DNA from: Bog-473 sp963701955
GTDB lineage: Bacteria; Actinomycetota; Acidimicrobiia; Acidimicrobiales; RAAP-2
Direction of reading: 5' to 3'
NCBI GenBank assembly: GCA_963701955.1
Contig: OY969694.1
Span: forward strand, 124,001 to 188,000
Length of the DNA: 64,000 nt
Below, piece after piece: positions 24,328 through 33,140 of the stretch. The notes under the pieces are model-generated. The model was not told the DNA's origin. It was given only the letters and a program-made list of their open reading frames with translations, and did no database searches. The translations under genes were made by a program, and so were the position numbers. The first letter of the stretch is position 1. Each line of letters begins with the position of its first letter.

Positions 24328-26077
24328 GAGACTGTTGAATAATTCTCCCGTTGGTGCTCGCGATTTGAGCCCAGATCGTCGAGAATTGGTGGGTGCAAGG
24401 ACGAAGCGAATCCAACCGGGAGCTGCTCGACGCTGCAGCGCTGTGTCGCCAACTGGTTCCTGACGGGAGCGTCGAGGCGTTCCTGGCTGATCACCGTCAC
24501 GATCTGTTCCCTGACGAGATGTTCGAGGATCTGTTCCCCTCTGGTCGTGGTCGACCGTCGATCCCCGCTGACGTGGTGGCGTCGGTCATGGTGCTCCAAG
24601 CCCTCGAGGGACTCTCCGACCGCGACGCCGCTCGTGCCCTGCGGGACCGGATCAGCTGGAAGGTGGCCTGCGGGCTGGCCCTCGATGACGAGGGGTTCGA
24701 CTTCTCGGTCCTCACGTATTGGCGGACGAGGCTGCGCAAGTCCGACAAGCCCGAACGGATCTTCGATGCGGTGCGCTCTGTCATCGACGCCACCGGGGTG
24801 CTCAAGGGCAAGACCCGCCGCGCCCTCGACTCGACCCTGCTCGACGATGCCGTCGCCACCCAGGACACCGTCACCCAGCTGATCGCCGCTGTCCGCCGGG
24901 TACGCAGGGCCGTCCCCGGTGCGATGCGCGTCGCACTCTCCGCCCACGACTACGACTCGGCGGGCAAGCCGCTGATTAGCTGGGACGACCCGGTGGCCAA
25001 GGCCGCTCTGGTCGACGCTCTGGTCACCGATGCCCTGGCCCTGCTCGCCGCCTTCGAGAACGAGCGCGAAGATGCCGAGGCCACCTCGGCCCTCGCACTG
25101 CTGGCTCTGGTCGCCGGCCAAGACGTCGAACAAGGAGAAGACGGCACCTGGCACATCGCACAAAAGGTGGCCCCTGACCGGGTCATTTCGGTCGTCGATC
25201 CCGAAACCCGCCACATGCACAAGTCACACTCTGAGTACCGTGACGGCTACAAGGCCCACATCGCCGTCGAGCCCGAGACCGGACTCGTTACCTCGGCCAT
25301 CGTCACCCCGGCCAACGTGTCTGACGCCAAGACCGCACTCGATCTGATGGCCACAGAGCCCGACGGACTCGAGGTCCTGGCCGACTCGGCCTATGGGTCA
25401 GGCAAGACCCGCGCCGAACTGCGAGCGCGCGGACACCGCCAGCTGATCAAGCCGATTCCGCTGCGACGTGCGGTCCCCGGTGGGTTCTGCCGTGACGATT
25501 TCTCCGTCGATCACCACGCGCGCACGATCACGTGTCCAGCCGGCATCACCGTCCCCATCGCCCCAAGCAACCAGGCGACCTTTGGCGCAAAGTGCACGGG
25601 TTGCGCGCTCCGAGAGCGCTGCACCACGTCACCGCGTGGCCTCAAGACAATTATCCATCCCCATGACGACGAGCTCGTGGCGGCCCGTCGTCAATGGAAA
25701 GAAGGGGTCGACCTCGAGGAGTATCGCCATTGGCGCCCCATGGTCGAGCGCTCCATCGCGTGGCTCGTCACCCACGGGAATCGGCGAGTCCGTTTCCGCG
25801 GCGTCGAGCGAAATCGGCTCGGACTCTCGCATCGGGTGGCCGCCCTCAACCTGCGCCGGTTGGTCAACCTCGGCCTGACCAATGACAGCGGGTGGACACT
25901 CACCACCGTCTGAACCAGGCCGCGCAAGCCCAGGTCGTCAAAAATGGGACCTCACCTTTGGGCTCTGCCCATCCAGGGTGGCCGGCTCCAACCCATTTCA
26001 CGCCGGCGCTTCAGTCGGACATACCCGGGCTTGCATCCTCGAACCTATGCCCGCCAGGTCCTTTGTTCAACAGTCTC
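24328..26077 (+). mobile_element. IS1182-family insertion sequence, apparently complete
   Basis: The ends are inverted repeats GAGACTGTTGAA at 24328-24339 and its complement TTCAACAGTCTC at 26066-26077. They are flanked on both sides by CTAG (24324-24327 and 26078-26081), a 4-bp palindromic target site. The 1750-bp element carries one intact transposase gene. Confidence 0.9.
24393..25913 (+). CDS. IS1182-family DDE transposase
   Basis: The protein has 506 residues. The N-terminal DUF772 region reads GRGRPSIPADVVASVMVLQA and LSDRDAARALRDRISWKVAC. The catalytic domain shows DSTLLDDAVA, then SEYRDGYKAHIAVEPETGLV, VLADSAYGSGKTRAEL and the C-terminal RPMVERSIAWL with its Glu. A CxxC-type Cys cluster (CTGCALRERC) sits in between, as in IS1182 proteins. 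The gene is intact and the element has matching ends, so it may be mobile. Confidence 0.95.
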   Translation: MQGRSESNRELLDAAALCRQLVPDGSVEAFLADHRHDLFPDEMFEDLFPSGRGRPSIPADVVASVMVLQALEGLSDRDAARALRDRISWKVACGLALDDEGFDFSVLTYWRTRLRKSDKPERIFDAVRSVIDATGVLKGKTRRALDSTLLDDAVATQDTVTQLIAAVRRVRRAVPGAMRVALSAHDYDSAGKPLISWDDPVAKAALVDALVTDALALLAAFENEREDAEATSALALLALVAGQDVEQGEDGTWHIAQKVAPDRVISVVDPETRHMHKSHSEYRDGYKAHIAVEPETGLVTSAIVTPANVSDAKTALDLMATEPDGLEVLADSAYGSGKTRAELRARGHRQLIKPIPLRRAVPGGFCRDDFSVDHHARTITCPAGITVPIAPSNQATFGAKCTGCALRERCTTSPRGLKTIIHPHDDELVAARRQWKEGVDLEEYRHWRPMVERSIAWLVTHGNRRVRFRGVERNRLGLSHRVAALNLRRLVNLGLTNDSGWTLTTV

Positions 26078-26147
26078 CTAGCCCATAAGTGCCGCACGGT
26101 GACACCCTATCCCGGGGTATGGGGGCACATCCCTGTGAACGCGGGAA

Positions 26148-26494
26148 CTAGGCGAACCATTGGAGCGACTGTCTGTGGGGCCCGGCATGACCGACGGCCT
26201 GGCCGTCAATTGCAAGGACAAAGTAGGTCTTTGTGGAATCCGGTGGAGGTGGCAAGCCTGAGGGCCTGATATCTAGAACGACTGATGGAGCTTCGTTCGA
26301 TATCCAATGGCCGGGGAGGGCCATGGCTGTCGCCACGAACTGTGACCGAACCTCGACGGACACGTAAGCGAGCACGGCGCTGTGGAAGATCACGAGCGTC
26401 GCGTCCCGAGGAGCCTGATTGGCCAAGGACTCGACGGACTCGTTGAGGTCTCCACCGATGAGGCGTGGCGGATCTAAGCGGGCGATATCGACGG
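26148..26494 (-). pseudogene. DUF2332 family protein, 3' part only (truncated by IS3)
   Basis: The minus-strand frame reads AVDIARLDPPRLIGGDLNES, then ATLVIFHSAVLAYVSVEVRS, HWISNEAP and GPHRQSLQWFA before its stop. This is the C-terminal third of DUF2332 proteins. The frame is open up to the IS3 end at 26495/26496, where similarity stops. The N-terminal two thirds are missing from the window, including the far side of the IS3. Confidence 0.82.
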
Positions 26495-26829
26495 CTGGGC
26501 TTGACCGGGTTCGACGGACAGGTTTGTTGTGTTGATCATGCCGCCTGACGGTCGGCGTTGTGGTGGATGAGTGCTTCGTACTTGGCGGGGCTCATGTAAC
26601 CGAGCGAGCTGTGCAGACGACGCGTGTTGTACCAGCCTTCGATGTACTCGAAGACAGCGCGGCGAAGTCCCGCTCTCGTCGGCCAGGCCCGCGTGTCGAT
26701 GAGCTCGCGCTTGATGGTGGCGAAGAAGCTCTCGGCCACCGCGTTGTCCCAGCACTCGCCCTTGCGTCCGACCGAGAGCACGACGCCGTTGGTCTGGGCC
26801 AACTGCGCGTAGTCACCGCTCGTGTACTG

Positions 26830-28281
26830 ACTGGGTTCAATCGATCGAAGCAACACCGGTCTTTTGAAGTAACAGTAGATGTTCGTCGAAGGCTTCGGCT
26901 GGAGTCTTCCAACCGAGGCCTTTACGCGGTCGACCGTTGAGCATGGACGCGACGGCATCAATCTCTTCGGCGTTCCACCGTGACAGGTCAGTGCCCTTGG
27001 GAAAGTATTGGCGCAGGAGTCCATTGGTGTTCTCGTTGGTGCCTCGTTGCCAAGGACTGCGCGGGTCTGCGAAGTAGACCGGGATGCCGGTCTCGACTTT
27101 GAAGGTTGCATGCTGAGAGAGCTCCTTGCCCCGGTCCCAGGTCAACGATCGACGGAGTTGCTCTGGCAGCGAGGTCATCTTGGTGGCGAGGGCGTCCTTC
27201 ATCGTGACCGCCCCATAACCAGCAAGGGCCGGCCCGTTCTTGGGCGTGTGCTTATGGCGATAACCCTTCTCTCGAGGAAGGTGGACCAGCATCGTGAAGC
27301 GAGTTGTTCTCTCCACCAGAGTGCCGATGGCCGAGCGCTCCAATCCGATGATGAGATCACCCTCCCAGTGTCCGGGCACGGCCCGATCGTCGGCTTCGGC
27401 CGGTCGTTCACTGATCATCACCTCAGGGGTGACGTGGCCCCATGCTTTGTGCTGCGACCTGGCCCGAGGGACTCGCAAGGCCCGCCCCGTGCGCAGGCAC
27501 GCGACCAGTTCGCGTTTAAGCGCGCCTCGGCCCTGCACATAGAGGGCCTGGTAAATGGCCTCGTGACTGATCCGCATGGACCCATCTTTGGGGAAATCGA
27601 CCTTGAGGCGCTGGGAAATCTGTTCGGGACTCCAGCCGGTGACCCAGCGACGGTCCGCCCGGTGGGGCTTGCCCTTCCCGTTCCACTTCGGACCCGGTGG
27701 GCCGACAAGCTGCCCTCTAGGTCTCCTCTGCACACTGGACAATCGCTCCTGGACGTAGTCGCGCAGCGCATCGTTGGCGGCCAGCTTGGCCACTCTTGGC
27801 CGTCGGGCGCGCCGTTCGGCATGCCACTGTGCAGTCGATGCCTTGTACACAGGCGGGTAGACGCGCGTCGACGCGTTGCGACGGAGCTCGCGCGAGATCG
27901 TCGAAGGGCTCCGACCAAGCTGTCGGGCGATCTCTCGCACGCCGAGCTTTTGAGCCCGCTTGATGGCGATGTCCTCTCGCTCGGCAAAGGAAAGGTAACG
28001 GCCCGACACGGTCTGAGGAAGGCAAGGGTTCACGCCACCAGCGTGGCGGAACCACCGATAGGCGACGGGGGATGAGACACCGGCCTCAACGCCAGCCTCG
28101 TCACTCTTTAGGCCGCGCGCGATGGCGGCCCAGAACTTGACCCGGCCTTCTCGCCACGCCACGGAGGGTCGTCCCGGCGAGGGGATCTGCCCCCGATACA
28201 GGCGAATTGCCTTCGCTTGATTCCTGTTGCGCACTCAACACCTCCAGAATCAGGGTGTTGCGACGACCAGTTGATTCCACC
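26830..28281 (-). mobile_element. IS30-family insertion sequence nested in IS3 orfB
   Basis: It is bounded by 3-bp direct repeats (CTG on the plus strand, 26827-26829 and 28282-28284). Imperfect inverted ends share GGGT-x2-AATC and GCAACACC. Removing it and one CTG restores the IS3 frame exactly. It is 1452 bp long. Confidence 0.9.
26837..28234 (-). CDS. IS30-family transposase
   Basis: The protein has 465 residues. An N-terminal HTH_38 domain reads YLSFAEREDIAIKRAQKLGV then EIARQLGRSPSTISRELRRN. A middle basic part contains GWSPEQISQRL. The DDE catalytic core shows GHWEGDLIIG (Asp), TWDRGKEL (Asp) and RGTNENTNGLLRQYFPKGTD (Glu). An extra ~60-residue N-terminal segment precedes the HTH. The GTG start is at 28234. 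The gene is intact. Confidence 0.95.
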   Translation of the reverse strand: MRNRNQAKAIRLYRGQIPSPGRPSVAWREGRVKFWAAIARGLKSDEAGVEAGVSSPVAYRWFRHAGGVNPCLPQTVSGRYLSFAEREDIAIKRAQKLGVREIARQLGRSPSTISRELRRNASTRVYPPVYKASTAQWHAERRARRPRVAKLAANDALRDYVQERLSSVQRRPRGQLVGPPGPKWNGKGKPHRADRRWVTGWSPEQISQRLKVDFPKDGSMRISHEAIYQALYVQGRGALKRELVACLRTGRALRVPRARSQHKAWGHVTPEVMISERPAEADDRAVPGHWEGDLIIGLERSAIGTLVERTTRFTMLVHLPREKGYRHKHTPKNGPALAGYGAVTMKDALATKMTSLPEQLRRSLTWDRGKELSQHATFKVETGIPVYFADPRSPWQRGTNENTNGLLRQYFPKGTDLSRWNAEEIDAVASMLNGRPRKGLGWKTPAEAFDEHLLLLQKTGVASID

Positions 28282-28877
28282 CTGGCATCCCCGGTCGGAG
28301 TGGAAGATGACGCCCTCTGGGGGTCGGCGCTGGACGAAGGCCATCTGCAGGGCCTCTTCGACGAGCTCGGTGCGCATGTGGTCGGCCAGCGCCCAGCCCA
28401 CGACGCGTCGAGAGGCCAGGTCGATGACCGTGGCCAGGTAGGCCCAGCCTTCCCAGGTCGCGACGTAGGTGATGTCGCCGACATAGCGACGGTCGAGCTC
28501 TTCGCACGGCCCGAAGTGGCGTTGGATCAGGTCCTTGGCCGCCTCGGCTTGGGGATCGGCCACCGTCGTCGTGCGCCAGCGCTTCTTGGCCCGGCCCTCG
28601 AGGCCGGCCGTTCGCATGAGCCGGCGCACCCGCCACTTGCCGACCTCGGTGCCCTCGTCGCTGAGGGCCTTGCGCACCCGCAGGTACCCATAGGTGCCCT
28701 TGGACTCGTCGTGGACCTCTTTGATCTTCTCGGTCAACTCGGCGTCGGTGACGTCGCGCTCCGAGGGGACGGCCTTCTTGCGCTCGTAGTAGGCGGACCG
28801 GGAGACTTCGAGCAGGCGACAGGCGCGCTTGGCGCCGTGACCTGCAGCTTCTTCCGCCTCGATGAACGGGTCCACCG

Positions 28878-29195
28878 TCATCGGGTCTCCCGGGCGAAGA
28901 AACTTGTTGCTCGCTTCAGCGTCTCGTTGTCGAGGCGCAGCTGGCGGTTCTCGTGGCGCAGGCGTGCCAGCTCGGCGCGCTCTTCTGTGCTCAGTCCGGG
29001 CCGCTCGCCGGCGTCGATCTCGGCCTGCTTCACCCAGCTCCGCACGTTCGTCTCTGTCAGGTCGAAGTCCCGAGCAACCTGGCCGATCGAGCGGTCACCG
29101 CGTCTGCAGTGCTCGACGATCTCGGCTTTGAACTCCGGGGTGAACGACCGGCGGGGACGGGGCTTCTTCCTCTCCATGGTGTCCATGATGGGCAT
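28878..29195 (-). CDS. IS3 OrfA (helix-turn-helix protein)
   Basis: This 105-residue protein reads RRSFTPEFKAEIVEHCRRGD, then QVARDFDLTETNVRSWVKQA and a leucine-zipper tail (ELARLRHENRQLRLDNETLK). It is a typical OrfA that binds the IS ends. The stop overlaps the orfB start as ATGA; I see no strong slippery heptamer, so coupling may replace frameshifting. Confidence 0.93.
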   Translation of the reverse strand: MPIMDTMERKKPRPRRSFTPEFKAEIVEHCRRGDRSIGQVARDFDLTETNVRSWVKQAEIDAGERPGLSTEERAELARLRHENRQLRLDNETLKRATSFFARETR

Positions 29196-29250
29196 CCTCT
29201 CTGGTGCTGTGCACCTGATGGCGGATGTCCGTCAAACCCGGAGAAGCCCA

Positions 29251-29567
29251 GTGCTTTGGTCGAGGATTCTCCGTCGGTTACTCACGATGGACGGCCGAAG
29301 CGATGGGTCGTGGTGCGTCCACCCGGCGGTGAGGCGGGACTCCTGCTCGCACAGGCCGATGGAGAGGACCAAGCTTCCATCGTGGGAGGTCAGGTCGCTG
29401 GTCGCGTTGGCTTCTTCTTACGTGTGAATGATTTCGATCATGCCTACGACCAGATGGCGTCTCGCGGTGTCGAGTTCGTTGGAGAACCTCGGACCGAGTC
29501 CTACGGCAAGGTCGCGGTCTTTGTCGACATCGCTGGCAATCGTTGGGACTTGCTCGGGCCCTCCTAG
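29251..29567 (+). pseudogene. VOC family protein, 5'-truncated by IS3
   Basis: Immediately after the IS3 end one plus-strand frame is open from ALVEDSPSVTHDGRPKRWVV to RPPGGEAGLLLAQADGEDQ, GRVGFFLRVNDFDHAYDQMA and FVDIAGNRWDLLGPS. That is a VOC protein missing its first strand-helix unit and start codon. The N-terminal part is absent beyond the IS. Confidence 0.85.
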
Positions 29568-29599
29568 GCAGGGCACCGCACCCGTAGGCTGCGCCCGAG

Positions 29600-29618
29600 C
29601 CGGCGAACTGGGATACTC
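29600..29618 (+). repeat. dispersed intergenic motif, copy 3
   Basis: CCGGCGAACTGGGATACTC, two substitutions from copies 1 and 2. It lies 14 bp before the PAP2 start. Confidence 0.6.
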
Positions 29619-29632
29619 GGGAGGCGTTGGCT

Positions 29633-30331
29633 ATGAAGAGATGGGGCCTTACTGATCGATTCCGTTCGGGTCAATGGCACCAGCGGGCCCTTCTCCTTGC
29701 TGTGACCTGGGCTGTCCTGACCGGGCTCCTGATCGGCGTCGGTGTGGGTGTCGTGCACTCCTCTTCAGTCAACGGATTTGACCGCCACGTGACCTCCGTT
29801 GTTGTCGCTCACCGGACCCCGGCACTCAACGAGGCCATGAGAGCCGTCACCTGGCTCGGTTCTTGGGTCGCACTCGTAGCGACCGGGATCGTGCTGGTCG
29901 TCCTTGCTCTCCGCCAGCGACTTCCGATGGTCGCCGTGGTTCTCGCGGTCATCGCTTGGGCGGGGGAGAATGGTGGTGTCGCGCTGGCCAAACACGTAGT
30001 CGAGCGTGACCGCCCCCCGCAGGATGTCCGGCTCGTCTCGGCGCACGGCTGGTCCTGGCCGTCGGGTCACACGGCGGTCGCCCTTCTGGTGTTCACCACC
30101 TTGGCCCTGGTGGTCGTAGCTCTCGCTCCAAAATCGCGCTACCGAACGCTGGCGTGGGTCGTGGCGACCCTGGCAGTGGCGGCGGTCGCTTTTTCACGGG
30201 TTGAGTTAGGTGTGCATTGGACCACCGACGTCATCGCAAGCATGATCTTCGTTGGCGCGTGGCTGGTGGTCCTCTTCGCGCTGTTTGGTTCCGATATTCG
30301 CCTGAATCGCATGAACGCCGAGGCCGACTGA
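29633..30331 (+). CDS. PAP2-family phosphatase (membrane)
   Basis: This 232-residue integral membrane protein has about six helices. The three phosphatase motifs are KX6RP (Lys120 to Pro128), PSGHT (143-147) and SRVELGVHWTTDV (188-200), all complete. Such enzymes dephosphorylate undecaprenyl pyrophosphate, phosphatidic acid or similar lipids at the outer membrane face. ATG 29633 is chosen because GGGAGG lies 8 nt upstream; a TTG 6 nt earlier is too close to it. Confidence 0.92.
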   Translation: MKRWGLTDRFRSGQWHQRALLLAVTWAVLTGLLIGVGVGVVHSSSVNGFDRHVTSVVVAHRTPALNEAMRAVTWLGSWVALVATGIVLVVLALRQRLPMVAVVLAVIAWAGENGGVALAKHVVERDRPPQDVRLVSAHGWSWPSGHTAVALLVFTTLALVVVALAPKSRYRTLAWVVATLAVAAVAFSRVELGVHWTTDVIASMIFVGAWLVVLFALFGSDIRLNRMNAEAD

Positions 30332-30564
30332 AGCCAAAGGTCCAGGGAGATCCGCCGGCGCCGGCGGCTGCGTCGGGCTGCACACCGGACCCGCAAACCC
30401 TGCGCGATGTTCCGTGTCCGAGCGGGTTTCCGAAGGATGCTGAATCCGTCTGTGGCCCTATCCCCGTTGTGCCGGGCAGCGATACCCGTGGAGGCAACCG
30501 GTCACCGCGAGCGACGGCCCCATTGCCGGGGCTTGTTGGTCCACCAGCACGACCGTTCCCCGAC

Positions 30565-32037
30565 ATGCTCGCTTCCATCGCCTCAGCCACGCTGAGCGGC
30601 ACGGTTGGACGTGCCGTCTCGGTCGAAGTTCATGTCTCCAACGGACTCCCCGGGTTCACGATCGTCGGCTTGCCTGACGCCGCGGTCCGCGAAGCGAGGG
30701 ATCGAGTACGCGCCGCGGTTCTCTCCAGTGGGTTGCCCTGGCCGCTCAAGCGGGTGACGGTGAATTTGGCGCCATCGGGCGTTCGTAAGGCTGGTGCGGG
30801 TCTCGACCTGCCCATCGCCGTGGGGATCCTGGTCGCCAGCGGTGAGCTCTCTGATGAACGCGTCCAGGAGCTGGCCTTTTGCGGAGAGTTGGGACTGAAC
30901 GGGTCGCTCAGGCACGTTCCGGGCATGATCGCACTGGCCGATGCGATGACGGCTCGTGAGCTCGTGGTGTCTCTCGGCGATGTCCTTGAAGCGTCGCTGG
31001 TGGGTGGCAAGAGCGTCCACGGCGCGTCGACCCTGGCCGAGCTCGTTCACGTTCTTCGCGAGGGAGGTGGTTGGCCCGATCCACCGCGCGGAGCGCCGAA
31101 GGCTCTCGGTGGCCGCCAGCTTCCCGATCTGCGCGATGTCCACGGACAGGCTCTCGGTCGACGGGCTCTCGAGGTGGCGGCTGCAGGTCGGCACCATCTC
31201 TTGATGATTGGACCGCCAGGCGCAGGCAAGACGATGCTGGCCGAGAGACTTCCGGGGATCCTGCCTCCTTTGACCAACGCGGAGGCTGTGACCGTCACGC
31301 GCATCCATTCCGCCGCGGGTTGCAGCTTGCCCGATGGCATCCTGGTCGAGACGCCGCCATTTCGTGCACCCCACCACCGAGCATCAATCGTGTCGCTTGT
31401 CGGTGGTGGAGGTTGGTCGGTACGTCCGGGCGAGGTCAGTTTGGCGAGTTGTGGAGTCCTCTTCCTCGATGAGTTCGGAGAATTCCCAGTCGCGGCGCTC
31501 AATGCCCTGCGTCAGCCTCTTGAAGAGGGGGTGATCAGGGTGAGCCGCTCCCAAGGCACAGTGAGCTACCCGGCGGACTTCCTGCTCGTGGCAGCGATGA
31601 ATCCGTGCCCTTGCGGCGAAGGTATGTACGGGGGGGCGTGCAAGTGCACGGTCGTGGACCGGGCACGATACCGACGCCGGCTCTCGGGACCTCTGATCGA
31701 TCGGTTCGACCTGGTCGTCTCGCTGAGCCGTCCTGATCCCGATGAGTTGCTCGCGGACGAACCCGGCGAATCGTCGGCTGCGGTGGCGGCAAGGGTCGTC
31801 GCCGCCAGGGGCCGTTGCCGCGGTGACGATTCTCCGAATCCGGAGGATCTCGATCCTGACGCCAAGGCACTCCTGCTTTCGAAGCTCAAGTCGGGGACAC
31901 TGAGCGCTCGTGGCTTGCGCAAGGTCGAGGGCGTCGCCCGGACGCTTGCCGTCCTCGACGACGAACACGGCGTGTCCTTCGCCCACGTGGCAGAGGCATT
32001 GTCCTTGCGGTCCGGCCGGGCCTTGGTGGCGGCGTGA
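30565..32037 (+). CDS. comM: YifB/ComM family Mg-chelatase-like AAA+ ATPase
   Basis: The protein has 490 residues, from ATG 30565 (MLASIASATLSGTVGRAVSV). The N-terminal ChlI domain reads VEVHVSNGLPGFTIVGLPDA. Walker A is GPPGAGKT (216-223) and Walker B GVLFLDEF (297-304). A Cys motif (NPCPCGEGMYGGACKC) and sensor/arginine elements follow, then the C-terminal Mg_chelatase_C domain. ComM is a helicase that promotes branch migration in natural transformation. It overlaps dprA by 4 nt. Its usual upstream neighbour yraN lies 30 kb away at the window start. Confidence 0.96.
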   Translation: MLASIASATLSGTVGRAVSVEVHVSNGLPGFTIVGLPDAAVREARDRVRAAVLSSGLPWPLKRVTVNLAPSGVRKAGAGLDLPIAVGILVASGELSDERVQELAFCGELGLNGSLRHVPGMIALADAMTARELVVSLGDVLEASLVGGKSVHGASTLAELVHVLREGGGWPDPPRGAPKALGGRQLPDLRDVHGQALGRRALEVAAAGRHHLLMIGPPGAGKTMLAERLPGILPPLTNAEAVTVTRIHSAAGCSLPDGILVETPPFRAPHHRASIVSLVGGGGWSVRPGEVSLASCGVLFLDEFGEFPVAALNALRQPLEEGVIRVSRSQGTVSYPADFLLVAAMNPCPCGEGMYGGACKCTVVDRARYRRRLSGPLIDRFDLVVSLSRPDPDELLADEPGESSAAVAARVVAARGRCRGDDSPNPEDLDPDAKALLLSKLKSGTLSARGLRKVEGVARTLAVLDDEHGVSFAHVAEALSLRSGRALVAA

Positions 32038-33140
32038 ACGGGGCGAGCAACCAGCATTCGGGCCAGTCGAAGCACACGGCGCCGGCGTTGCCCGAGGAGG
32101 CCTATGCCCTCGGACTGGCCCTGCTCCCGTCGGTCGGACCCTCGACGTTGCGGCGCACGTTGGCGTCGAGCACAGCATCGAGAGCTTGGGCCCGGGCCTC
32201 CGTGCACGCGGAGGGGCCCGTGCCGGACCTCGCTGAGGTCTGGAGGAACCACGTCGCCAGCGGCATCCACGTGCTGATGCAGGACCACCGGTACTACCCG
32301 TCGCGCCTCGGTGGCGACCCCAAGGCTCCGGCCCTCATGTTCTGTCGGGGCAATCCTGAGGTGCTCAACGCGGCGCCCACGGTGGCGGTCGTCGGTACCC
32401 GGGCTCCGACTCGGTACGGCATTGGTGTGGCAGCTCAACTCGGGGCGGAGCTGGCCGCAGCCGGCGTCAGCGTGGTGTCGGGGCTGGCACTGGGAGTGGA
32501 TGCCGCGGCGCACGAAGGTGCGTGTGGCGCCGGTGCCCCTCCGATCGCCGTGGTTGCGGGAGGTCTCGACGACCCTTACCCGCGCGGTCATGCCCGCCTG
32601 TGGGAGCGAGTGGCGGCAGGCGGGGTCATCGTGTCGGAGTCGCCCGCAGGGACGCCGACCGAGAAGTGGCGGTTCCCGACGCGCAACCGTCTGCTGGCCG
32701 CGTTGAGCGACGTGGTCGTTGTCGTGGAGAGCCGGCACGGGGGAGGCTCGAGGCACACGGTCGACGCCGCGCTCGAGCGTGGAATCCCAATTGGTGCGGT
32801 TCCCGGGTCCATCCGCAGCGACACGTCGGAGGGACCCAACGCCCTCCTCGCCGATGGGGCATTTCCGGTGTGCTCGACTGCCGACATCCTCCTCGCACTG
32901 TCCATGGCGGGACCACTCGACGCTCAGGTGCCGCGCGGCTCGGGCCACCGGCCCTCCGAACGTCCCAAGCCACTGGGTCGTGATCGAACGGTGTACGAGG
33001 TGCTGACACCTGACCCGGTTCCACTCGACTCGCTGGCTCGATCGACGGGCCTCGCCATCCCGGAGCTGTGCGGGGCTCTGGAACGACTTGCTCAGGCCGG
33101 GCTCGCCCACGACGTCGGCGGATGGTGGGAACGGGCGTGA
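32034..33140 (+). CDS. dprA: DNA-processing protein DprA
   Basis: This 368-residue protein has a Rossmann-like DprA domain: VAVVGTRAPTRYGIGVA, VSGLALGVDAAAHEGA, VVAGGLDDPYP, and FPTRNRLLAALSDVVVVVES with GGGSRHT. It loads RecA on incoming single-stranded DNA. The C-terminal winged-helix region (LARSTGLAIPELCGALERLA) is present. The GTG start overlaps comM as GTGA, and the stop overlaps the next gene in the same way, so the three are tightly coupled. Confidence 0.97.
   Translation: MNGASNQHSGQSKHTAPALPEEAYALGLALLPSVGPSTLRRTLASSTASRAWARASVHAEGPVPDLAEVWRNHVASGIHVLMQDHRYYPSRLGGDPKAPALMFCRGNPEVLNAAPTVAVVGTRAPTRYGIGVAAQLGAELAAAGVSVVSGLALGVDAAAHEGACGAGAPPIAVVAGGLDDPYPRGHARLWERVAAGGVIVSESPAGTPTEKWRFPTRNRLLAALSDVVVVVESRHGGGSRHTVDAALERGIPIGAVPGSIRSDTSEGPNALLADGAFPVCSTADILLALSMAGPLDAQVPRGSGHRPSERPKPLGRDRTVYEVLTPDPVPLDSLARSTGLAIPELCGALERLAQAGLAHDVGGWWERA

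Larger units (their letters stand above)
26536..28881 (-). pseudogene. IS3 OrfB transposase, split by IS30
   Basis: The 5' part (28881 down to 28282) encodes the HTH_21 region and the rve integrase start: RRYVGDITYVATWEGWAYLA, VIDLASRRVVGWAL and VIFHSDRGCQ. The 3' part (26829 down to 26536) continues YTSGDYAQLAQTNGVVLSVG, CWDNAVAESFFATIKRE and WYNTRRLHSSLGYMSPAKYE. Joining the parts at the duplicated CAG codon restores one 296-residue DDE transposase without frameshift. The start overlaps orfA by ATGA. Confidence 0.93.
26496..29250 (-). mobile_element. IS3-family insertion sequence, interrupted by IS30
   Basis: The terminal inverted repeats are TGGGCTTGACCGGGTTCGAC (26496 on) and, at the other end on the complement, TGGGCTTCTCCGGGTTTGAC (from 29250), both continuing GGACA. 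orfA and orfB lie on the minus strand. A 1452-bp IS30 is inserted in orfB. The flanks show no target duplication, and a different truncated gene lies on each side, which suggests deletion after insertion. Confidence 0.88.
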
